From positions 70,574 through 134,573 of the forward strand of contig NZ_KI928919.1 of the NCBI RefSeq assembly GCF_000521215.1: 64,000 nucleotides of DNA. The letters run 5' to 3'. This DNA comes from Labrenzia sp. DG1229. Lineage in GTDB: Bacteria > Pseudomonadota > Alphaproteobacteria > Rhizobiales > Stappiaceae. The position numbers and the translations under genes were made by a program. This document shows positions 45,211 to 54,100 of this stretch, piece by piece. Each line of letters starts with the position of its first letter. Position 1 is the first letter of the stretch. The notes beneath the pieces are model-generated. The model worked only from the letters and a program-made list of their open reading frames with translations. It searched no databases and was not told the DNA's origin.

Positions 45211-46053
45211 TCAGATCGGGCTCTCGTCGCCCGATCGTCCGGGTTTGTGAAGACCGTTCGGAGAGGTGGTGAATATCTGGCACCCATCCGGTGTGATCCC
45301 GATGGAATGCTCGAACTGCGCGGAAAGAGACCTGTCTCTCGTCACCGCCGTCCACCCGTCGCCGAGTACTTTCACGTGCGGACGGCCCAGGTTGACCATC
45401 GGTTCGATCGTGAAAATCATGCCCGGTTTCAACTCCACACCTTCGCCAGGGCGTCCGTAATGGAGAATGTTCGGTGTGTCGTGGAACAGAAGGCCAAGAC
45501 CATGTCCGCAGAAGTCGCGCACAACCGAGCAGCGCTGCGCTTCGACATATGTCTGGATAGCCGCGCCAATGTCACCGGTGGTGTTGCCCGGTTTCGCAGC
45601 CTCGATTCCGCGCATCAACGACTCGTAGGTGACATCAATCAGGCGTTCCGAGGCCCGCTTCAGCTGGCCGACCGGGTACATGCGGCTGGAATCGCCGTGC
45701 CAACCATCGAGAATGAAAGTCACATCGATATTCACGATGTCGCCTTCACGCAGTGCCTTGTTGTTCGGAATGCCGTGGCAAACGACGTGATTTATCGATG
45801 TGCAGCAGGACTTGGTATAGCCGCGATAATTCAGGGTCGCCGGCAGAGCGTCATGATCCAGGCCGTACTGATACACGAAATCGTCGATTTCCTGCGTTGT
45901 CGTTCCCGGCCTGACGATGCCTGCCAGTTCGTCAAGACAGGTCGCCGTCAATTGTCCTGCGCGCATCATGCCTTCAAAATCTTCCGGTCCGTACAACCGG
46001 ACCTGACCGGTGTTTTTCAGCGGGGCTTCTGCGGCGTCGATATAGCTGACCAT
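45211..46053 (-). CDS. map: Type I methionine aminopeptidase
   Basis: Encodes 280 aa from the ATG at 46053; a TTG at 46104 was rejected. The five metal ligands are readable: two Asp in VNIDVTFILDGWHGDSSR, His in FCGHGLGLLFHD, Glu in IFTIEPMVNLG and Glu in SAQFEHSIGI, plus the substrate His in INHVVCHGIPN. It removes N-terminal Met from new proteins in the cytoplasm. The C-terminal tail is about 20 residues longer than in E. coli. Upstream gene of the map-radC pair. Confidence 0.95.
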   Translation of the reverse strand: MVSYIDAAEAPLKNTGQVRLYGPEDFEGMMRAGQLTATCLDELAGIVRPGTTTQEIDDFVYQYGLDHDALPATLNYRGYTKSCCTSINHVVCHGIPNNKALREGDIVNIDVTFILDGWHGDSSRMYPVGQLKRASERLIDVTYESLMRGIEAAKPGNTTGDIGAAIQTYVEAQRCSVVRDFCGHGLGLLFHDTPNILHYGRPGEGVELKPGMIFTIEPMVNLGRPHVKVLGDGWTAVTRDRSLSAQFEHSIGITPDGCQIFTTSPNGLHKPGRSGDESPI

Positions 46054-46285
46054 GGAAAATGTATCTCGTTGCGTGGGCTGTGCCGCACATAATACGGGTT
46101 TCAAACGGGACGGAACACCCTGTTAATCTGTCTCATTGAATTGTTCACATACCTTCCGGCAGCGTCAATTTCCAGCTTCGGTTTCAGCAAAAACAAGGCC
46201 GCCGTGAAAACTTGTTGCAAGATTATCCAAAAGCGCATGGTTCGGCTTGCGAAAGTTTTTCAGGCCGGATAGGTGAAAAGAACAA

Positions 46286-46371
46286 GCGGGCGTGGTGGAA
46301 CTGGTAGACACAAGGGACTTAAAATCCCTCGGCCCTAGGCTGTACGGGTTCGAGTCCCGTCGCCCGCACCA
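46286..46371 (+). tRNA. tRNA-Leu (anticodon TAA)
   Basis: The 86-nt gene has a 7-bp acceptor stem (GCGGGCG with CGCCCGC), discriminator A and an encoded CCA end. The anticodon loop is CTTAAAA with TAA, there is a long class II variable arm (TCGGCCCTAGGCTGTAC) and the T-loop GGTTCGAGTCC. It lies between map and the orphan ABC ATPase gene. No second copy of its 3' end was found downstream that would mark an island attachment site. Confidence 0.97.
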
Positions 46372-46498
46372 AAGTCTCTTCACTTAGCCGAAAAGAACCA
46401 GGTTTGCCGAGCCTCTCAAATGGTTCGGATGACTTCTGGATTTCAATGTGTAATTGGAATATTTGCAGACTTGGCAATTAATCGATAGTGCTGCGCAA

Positions 46499-47302
46499 AT
46501 GAACAATCGTCCCGCAAATACTGATGCAATCGTGTCTCTTGAGGACGTTTCAAAAACGTTTTCTAACGGGACTGTTGCCTTGAACGGGTTGGATCTCGAT
46601 GTCCGGGCCGGAGAATTTCTGTCCGTGCTGGGGCCGTCCGGATGCGGGAAATCGACCGCGCTGCGCATCATCGCCGGGCTGGCCGAACCGTCGTCGGGGT
46701 GGGTGAGCTGGCCGCAGGAGCAGACGAACCAGCGGGAACACGAATTGAGCTTCGTTTTTCAGGAACCGACGCTCATGCCATGGGCGACGGTTTTCGAGAA
46801 TGTCTGGCTTCCGTTGCGCCTCGGTCGTGTTTCAAGGGCATCCGCACGCGACCGCGTCCTGGAAGCGCTGGAGATGGTCGGTCTCGGCCAGTCTGCCGAC
46901 AGTTATCCGCGCGAGTTGTCCGGTGGCATGAAAATGCGGGTGTCGATAGCACGGGCACTGGTCACCAGACCAAAAGTTCTCCTGATGGACGAGCCGTTTG
47001 CGGCTCTCGACGAGATAACACGTTTCAAACTGAACAATGACTTGTTGAGGCTCTGGAAGGCTTTTGGTCTGACAGTCGTGTTTGTCACGCACTCCGTGTT
47101 TGAATCGGTGTTTCTTTCCGAGCGGGTTGCCGTGATGCAGTCCCAGCCCGGATGCGTTACAGACCAGATCGAAATAGACCCTTCCATTGTTCGCGATGAA
47201 GTCTTCCGGACGTCTGCCCATTATGCAGGACTATGCAGGCGGGTGTCGGCGGCACTTCATGCGGCGATGGAAGCGGAAACGGCCGCAGCCGATCTTGTTT
47301 GA
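46499..47302 (+). CDS. Orphan ABC transporter ATP-binding protein (nitrate/sulfonate/taurine type)
   Basis: Encodes 267 aa from the ATG at 46499; a TTG at 46454 is less likely. Walker A is GPSGCGKSTALR, the Q-loop FVFQEPTLMPWATV, the signature LSGGMKMRVSIARAL, Walker B VLLMDEPFAALDE and the switch His VTHSV, so it should hydrolyse ATP. Sequence style (SsuB/TauB/ThiZ group) predicts an importer ATPase, but no permease or binding-protein gene is near; the next 878 bp are non-coding. It may serve a transporter elsewhere or be a remnant of a lost operon. Confidence 0.88.
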   Translation: MNNRPANTDAIVSLEDVSKTFSNGTVALNGLDLDVRAGEFLSVLGPSGCGKSTALRIIAGLAEPSSGWVSWPQEQTNQREHELSFVFQEPTLMPWATVFENVWLPLRLGRVSRASARDRVLEALEMVGLGQSADSYPRELSGGMKMRVSIARALVTRPKVLLMDEPFAALDEITRFKLNNDLLRLWKAFGLTVVFVTHSVFESVFLSERVAVMQSQPGCVTDQIEIDPSIVRDEVFRTSAHYAGLCRRVSAALHAAMEAETAAADLV

Positions 47303-48180
47303 GAGCGCCGGCGGGACTGGTGATGCAAGATCGGTGCGCCGGCAATCCGACTTCGTTTGCCAGCTGATCCAGGCGAAAATTCTGTGAGCCGGCAATGCGA
47401 AATCGCCTCTTTTCAGCCATAAACCGACTTTGCGATCTTCATTCGACACGATTGATTTCCACAAGTCTCGCCTTAACGAATGCATTGTTGTGCCGTCGTA
47501 TTGGGATACGGATCGCGAGAATTTTGTTAAAATCAACGTGTTTTCCGGAAGAGTTTCAGTAATAATCTTAAGAAATGGCCACTTTGCAAATTGATTTTCG
47601 CCTAACTTAAATTTTCGGGTCCAAGTTTCCAGAACATGACAAGGAAAATGGAGCTAATGGGCCGGATTCCCGTTCAGTGGCAAATCGAACCTCACTGTTT
47701 TGAATTCAACCGCTTCATTTGTTCTGTCTGTTTGATAATTCAGCGGGTTTGCCATGAATTTCCGAGAAAACCATTGCGGACAGTAGCCTAATGATTGCGA
47801 TTGAATACTGTCCCGCCTTCCTGAAGTTGTGCCGAAGCGTCAATCAATCAGGCAATTTCATGTAAATCGTAAAATCCTTTGAATAAAAAACGAAAATTTG
47901 AATTTGGATTCAATAATACCTCTGATGAAAATCTCCAAAATTTGATAAATTAATAATTTTCACTGAAGAAATATCGTCTCAGAAGTTATTTTTACAATTT
48001 TATTTCTGCTCGAGCGCGGTCGCCTCTGATTGCAAACCTGCGATTTCATTCAATTTCAACCGTACACGTTTACCTTTTCTAAAGTTAATGTACTCGTGAC
48101 TTTCATGGTTGGTGAAAAATTGTAAATGTTGTAGCGCCGATTTTATAAAAACTGACCATAAAAGTGCAGAGTGTTTGGCC
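47303..48180. other. Long AT-rich non-coding leader upstream of the giant adhesin
   Basis: 878 bp without a credible gene. From about 47440 on, the DNA is far richer in A/T than the genes around it, especially 47840-48180. A loose 22-bp direct repeat (about 18 matches) lies at 47333 and 47387 (core GCCGGCAAT). A region like this fits a complex promoter or the target of an H-NS-like silencer such as MucR; the mucR gene lies 43 kb away. No -35/-10 can be assigned with confidence. Confidence 0.5.
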
Positions 48181-51100
48181 ATGAACGAATTTGTCCGGAT
48201 AGCGCAAGCGAACATTTCCACCGGGACAGGGAACAGTGCAGCAACGGATGGTGCATCCGAACCACTCATCGTGGATCGTCCGGCGGCACAAAGCAGCGTG
48301 GTCGCGCTGAGAAACTCAGGTCAGCTTGTCGACTTTCGGCAGATCCTTGATGAGGACATTTCCTTTTTCCGCATTGACGGTGACCTGCAGTTGATCTTTG
48401 CCGACGGCGGTATGGTCATCATCCAGGATTTCTTCGAAGGTGACAGTGGTGCCGAGGCGGTCATCGTTGGCGACAACGAATTGCTTTCAATCGACGGCTT
48501 CGTGTCACTCGCCAATCTGCAACTCGCCGAAGAGATACAGACCGCGGCCGGTGAAACCAGCAATCTTGCAACAGCGCTTGGAAGTTCGCAGAGCTCGGGT
48601 CAGAATTTCGAACCAACGGAAATCGGCGATCTTGGAAACGGACTCGGATTTGGCGATCTGCTGCGAGGCGAATTGCCGGGTGAAAGAGTATTTCTTGTCG
48701 ACGATTTCTCGGAGTCCGCTGACAATACAGGGCCGGATATCGGTACACCGGTCGACAGCACGCTTGATGAGGAAAACCTGGAAGAAGGCACTGGCCCCGA
48801 CGGTCCGGTTTCGGTCACTGCAAGCCTGGATGTCGACTTCGGCGATAGCCCCGGTGGTACTCCGCGACTTGAGTTCGACGGTCTGCCAAGCGGACTGACC
48901 TCCGACGGTGTGTCTCTGGTATTGAGCGTTGTCGCTAACTCCGGTGGCGGCCAGACCCTGACCGCCGTCAAGGCAGGCTCGGGCGAGGCCGTATTTACGG
49001 TCACGCTTGTCGTGGTGAGTTCCGGCGGAACGCCCGACGGTGAGTATACATTCGACCTGTTCGGAAACCTGGATCACGTCGGTGACGGTCAGGACACCAG
49101 CATTCCTTTGGTCTTCGGCTTCAGCGCATACGATTCAGACGGTGATGCGGACAGTGACACTTTCACGGTCAACATTATCGACGACGTGCCCGAAACCGGA
49201 GAATCCGAACAACTCACGCTCGGAGAAGATAACCTGGTCGACGGAACCGATCCCGACACATCTTCCTTGATCAAGGCGGGTGAACTGAACATTGCCTGGG
49301 GTGCTGACAACGCCGATGATGCCGTTGACGCCGCATTGCAGGACGCACCGGGCGGTACCGCCAACCGCTCAGTTGTATTTTCTGCCATAGCGGATCAGCC
49401 GACGGTGGCAACCAGTTCTGACGGTGTTGCGCTTCAATATGAACTTTCGGAAAATGACACGGTCCTGACAGCCTACAAGGGAGACGACCGTGGAGACGCA
49501 AACAAGGTCTTCATCGTCACGCTTTTTGATGATGGAACGGGCTCCTACACGTTTGAACTCCTCGGCAACATCGATCATGTCGATTCAGCGAGCGGTCTAG
49601 CGACCGAGAGCCGGAACCTCGACTTTGCCTTTGTTGCAAATGACGGTGACGGCGACGCGGTTACGGGCGGTCTTCGGGTAACAATCGAGGATGACGAACC
49701 GCAGGCCGGCGAGCCTGTGCAGCGTACATTGCAGGAACACGACCTTGCAACCGGCACGGACCCGGATTCGTCTGCGCTGATCAAGACTGGTGATCTGGAC
49801 ATCACCTGGGGTGCGGACGACGCGGACGCAGCAGATGACGGAGCGGTGCAGGACACTCCGGGCGGAGCGGGCAACCGTTCCATCGTCTTTGCAGCTATCG
49901 CCGATCAGCCGACCCAGGCAACGACGTCGGATGGCCTTGCGCTGGAATATGTTCTTTCTGAAAACGGTACGGTTCTGACCGCTTACAAGGGTGATGATCG
50001 CGGAGACGAGAGCAAGGTTTTTGTCGTGTCCCTTTCCGACGACGGCTCGGGCTCCTACACGTTCGAATTGCTCGGCAACATTGATCACAATCCCCCGGGG
50101 TCGACCGGCAAGATGGTGTCATGGAACCTAGATTTCGGATTTGTTGCGCGTGACGGAGATGGTGACGCGGTGGCGAGTGAATTCCGCGTCACGATTGTCG
50201 ATGACGAACCGGAAGCAGGTATTGCCGAGAACGTGACGCTGCAGGAACACGATCTGGCAAGCGGCACTGATCCGGACGCGACGGCGTTGACGCAAACCGG
50301 CAACCTGAATTTCACCTTTGGTGCCGATGACGGCGACACGGCGGATACAGGCGGACTTCAGGACACACCGGGTGGCACCGGCAACCGTTCGGTCGTGTTC
50401 GCCGCCATCGCGGACCAGCCAACCCAGCTCACGACGTCGGATGGCATCGAGCTTGACTATGTCCTGAATTCAGATGGCACGGTTCTGACTGCCTACAAGG
50501 GTGATGGTCGAACCGACGCTGACAAGGTTTTTGTCGTGTCCCTTTCCGACGACGGGTCGGGATCCTATACATTCGAACTGCTCGGCAATATCGATCACGA
50601 TCTTCCCGGCTCAGGCGCAATGTCGGAGTCCTGGGATCTCGACTTTGCTGTCATAGCAAGTGACAGCGACGGCGACACGGTTGAAGGTGATTTCCGCGTT
50701 TCGGTCGTTGACGATGCACCGCTTTCCAGTGAACCGGTTGCAAGCGCCGTCGAGGAAGAAGATCTTCCCGGGGGTAATGACGACCGGGATCCCTTTGATA
50801 TTGACGGCTTGCCGGCTGATCTCGGTACTCCGTTGACTGAACAGGCCACGGCGTCTTTGAACATTACCTGGGGCGCGGACGATACCGACAGCGCCGACAC
50901 TGAAGTCGATGGCCTGCCGGTGCAGGACACAGCCACTGCCGATGGCCAGAGATCTGTCGTTTTTTCGGAAGCGGCTGACGGCGAGATCGTTGACATTGCC
51001 AGTGTGCTTGCGGTTGAAGACGGCGAGGGGACCGCAATAGATCCTGCGACGCTCACGTCGCGCGGTGATGCGTTGAGCTATGTCCTGTCCACCGATGGAA

Positions 51101-54100
51101 CGCTTCTGACCGCTTACGCCAATTATGGGGACACTGAAGAGCGAAGCGTTTTCCGCGGGGCGCTTTCCGACGATGCAGAAGGCTCTTACCAGTTCATCCT
51201 GGACGACACTCTTGATCATCCATTGAAGGGTACGTCTTCGGTTGAGGAAGATGTCCTGTCCCTGTCCTTTGATTTCATTGCGCGTGACAGCGACGGAGAC
51301 ACGTCAACCGACGCTTTCACCGTCCAGGTTATTGACGACAGTCCGTCAATTGCCTCGGCCAATATCCATGACGTTGGCGTCGTTGGACCGGTGACATACG
51401 ATTCAGGTGCAATCAATCTCGCGATTCCCGATGACGGCAATCTCGGTGAAGTTCTTTCGTCGACGATTGAAGTTCCCGAAGGCGGCACGATCCGTGACCT
51501 GAACCTCTCCCTGGTTCTGGATCATGACTGGATGCGGGATCTCAAGATCACACTGATCGCTCCCAATGGCACTCTGGTTCGCCTCGTGGAAGTCAGCGGC
51601 GCTGACGGAGCGGTCGATGGTACGGTCACGCTGGACGACGAGGCAGCCAGTAGTCTGGCAGATGCAACACCGCCTTTCGCCGGAAGTTGGCGCCCCACTG
51701 TTTCAGATCTGGACTTGCTGGACGGACTGAGCCAGGAGGGAACTTGGACGCTTCAAATTGATGATGTCTTCGTGGAAGACACGGGTTCGCTTGTGTCCTG
51801 GAGCCTCACCATCGAAACAGGCGGTGTCGCAGCCCTGGTGGACGAGGACGACTTGCCGGCCGGTAACATGGACAGCCAGCCCGGCGATGCAGCCACTGTG
51901 ACGAACGACAGTCTCGATACGGATGGTGACGCGACTACAGTTTACGGCGAACTGGCGATATTCTGGGGGGCCGACAATGAGAACTCGGTTCCTGATGGTG
52001 GAACTTCAGCCGGAAACGGCGATCGCGCAGTAACTTTTGTCGAAGGCGACGGTGGCTCAGTCGACGAACTTGTTGCACTCGGCCTGACATCCGACGGCGA
52101 GGCACTCAGCTACGCGCTGAACGGCTCTCTCGACATCTTGACGGCGACCGCCGGCGGGCGCGTCATTTTCACGGTCGAATTGTTCGACACCGAAAGTGGC
52201 TCATTCAAGTTCGATCTGGAGGGTTCTCTCGACCACCTTGAAGGTGCCGACGAAAACGACCTGATTCTCGATTTTCTCTACGTTGCAACGGACAGCGACG
52301 GCGATACGTCGACTTCGACATTTTCTGTCGGTGTTGACGACGACACGCCGGTTGTCGGCGATGGGGTTGAAAGAGCCACGCTGGACGAAGACGACATTGT
52401 CAGCTTCTTTTCGATTGGTTCGGAGCCCAGCGACGGAAACGCCGACGGATCCACAACGGGCTTTGCCGATATTGTTGGTCCGGCATTTGCCGAGGGGTCC
52501 CTTGCGGCCCTGGTCGACTTCGGTGCAGACGGTCGCGGAGATACTGGCGGATTTTCTTTCTCCCCAACCGCCGCAGCGGACATGGAAGCGCTGGGCCTTC
52601 AGTCTCGCGGAGAAGTGCTTTCCTTCGTTGTCACTGAAATCGCGGGATCCTCGTTTCTCTTCGGTTATGTCGATGAGGGCGACGGAAGTTTCGATCTGTT
52701 TGTCGACCGTCCGGTCATCAGTCTTCAGCTGGAGACGGATGGCGACTACGCAGTCCGGCTTCACGATCAGCTTGATCATGTCTCCGGGAACGGACAAAAC
52801 TCGGTACTTGATACCGTTTCGGGATCGCTGAGCGAGATAGATTTCGGTGCCGTTATCGAAGCCATCGATGCTGATGGCGATGGTAGTGGCCTTACCGGCA
52901 AACTCCTTGTCGATGTAACGGACGACGTGCCGGTTCCGGAAATTGCTGTCGTCGACTACGTACGGATTGACGAGACCTACGGGCTTCACAGCGACAATGT
53001 CTTCGATCCATCGACAGGAGAGTTCGATCCGGAGATCGTTGATCTGTTTTCCGGCATAACGGCGACAGGTAGCGACGCAGACCTGCCGGGCCCGATCTAT
53101 GCCAGCTTTGGTGTCATCGGCTTCGACGCTGCGGGCGGCGCGGATGATGATCCGAGTGTCGAGCTTTCCCTGCGCATCGACGATCCGGCATCCGGGATCA
53201 CGACGACGGACGGCAAGGCGATCACGCTTTCCATGGAAGGCGACCTCGTTGTTGGACGAATTGACGGGGATGGTGATGCAGCGTTTGCCATTCATCTCGA
53301 TGAAGACGGAAACGTCAGCATCGCGCAATACCTGTCACTCAAACATCCTGACCCGACAAGTTCAGACGAGCATATCTCGCTGGCAGGAAAGATTTCCGCG
53401 GTTCTGACCGTTACTGATGCGGATGGCGATACCGTTTCAAATGACGTATCGATTGGCGCAGACGTCACGTTTGACGATGACGGTCCATCTGCGTTCAGGC
53501 GCGGATCGGCCGTTGCCAAAAATGAAGCAGACACCGAAACTTCCATTGTTTCCGGTCAACTTCAGTTCGATGGCGGTGCGGACGGAGCAACAGTAACCGG
53601 GATCACCTTCATTTCCGATGGGGATTACATCCGCACGTTTGATCCGGATGCCAGCGGTGCTGACCGGCGCGGAACGCTGTCCGCAGACGGCGTGCCCGTC
53701 ATCTGGTCCAGCTCGACGGATGCAGGCGGTGTGATAACCGTGACTGCTGTTCTGGAAGGAACCGCGACGAAGGCCTTTGAAATCGTCGTCAACCCGGATG
53801 GAAACTACACTTACGAGCAGTTTGTCGGTCTTGATCATCCTGATGCAGGGGAGACAGGACGTGCGGACCAGCTGATATTCCGCATTCGCTTCACCGTAAC
53901 GGATGGAGACGGGGACACCGATGCAGCAAATGCGACGATCAGGATCCGCGACGGCGGTCCGGAAATTGGCGCTGTTGATGACGCCCTCGTTGAAGAAGAT
54001 GGCACTCGCGCGCTTGAGTCTGTCGATCTTGGCATCGAGTGGGGTCTCGATGATGCCAATGACGATGACGGCGTACCTGGCGATCGTTCGGTCGGCTTTT

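Noticed and set aside
44890..46092. 400-aa plus-strand reading frame over radC and map
   Set aside because: Antisense to two genes with intact catalytic residues; no family match.
46165..46383. A 72-aa minus-strand reading frame containing RRDSNPYSLGPRDFKSLVSTSSTTPA
   Set aside because: It is the antisense of the tRNA-Leu gene, a well-known spurious protein in databases.
49192..50721. CRISPR-like spacing of repeats
   Set aside because: The repeats are 510-bp coding units in one reading frame, not short repeats with spacers; no CRISPR array was seen anywhere in the window.
52201..53328. 375-aa minus-strand reading frame inside the adhesin gene, and similar antisense frames over 49597-51219
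   Set aside because: They mirror the repetitive GC-rich coding strand; no ribosome sites, and their products are Arg/Val-rich without domains.
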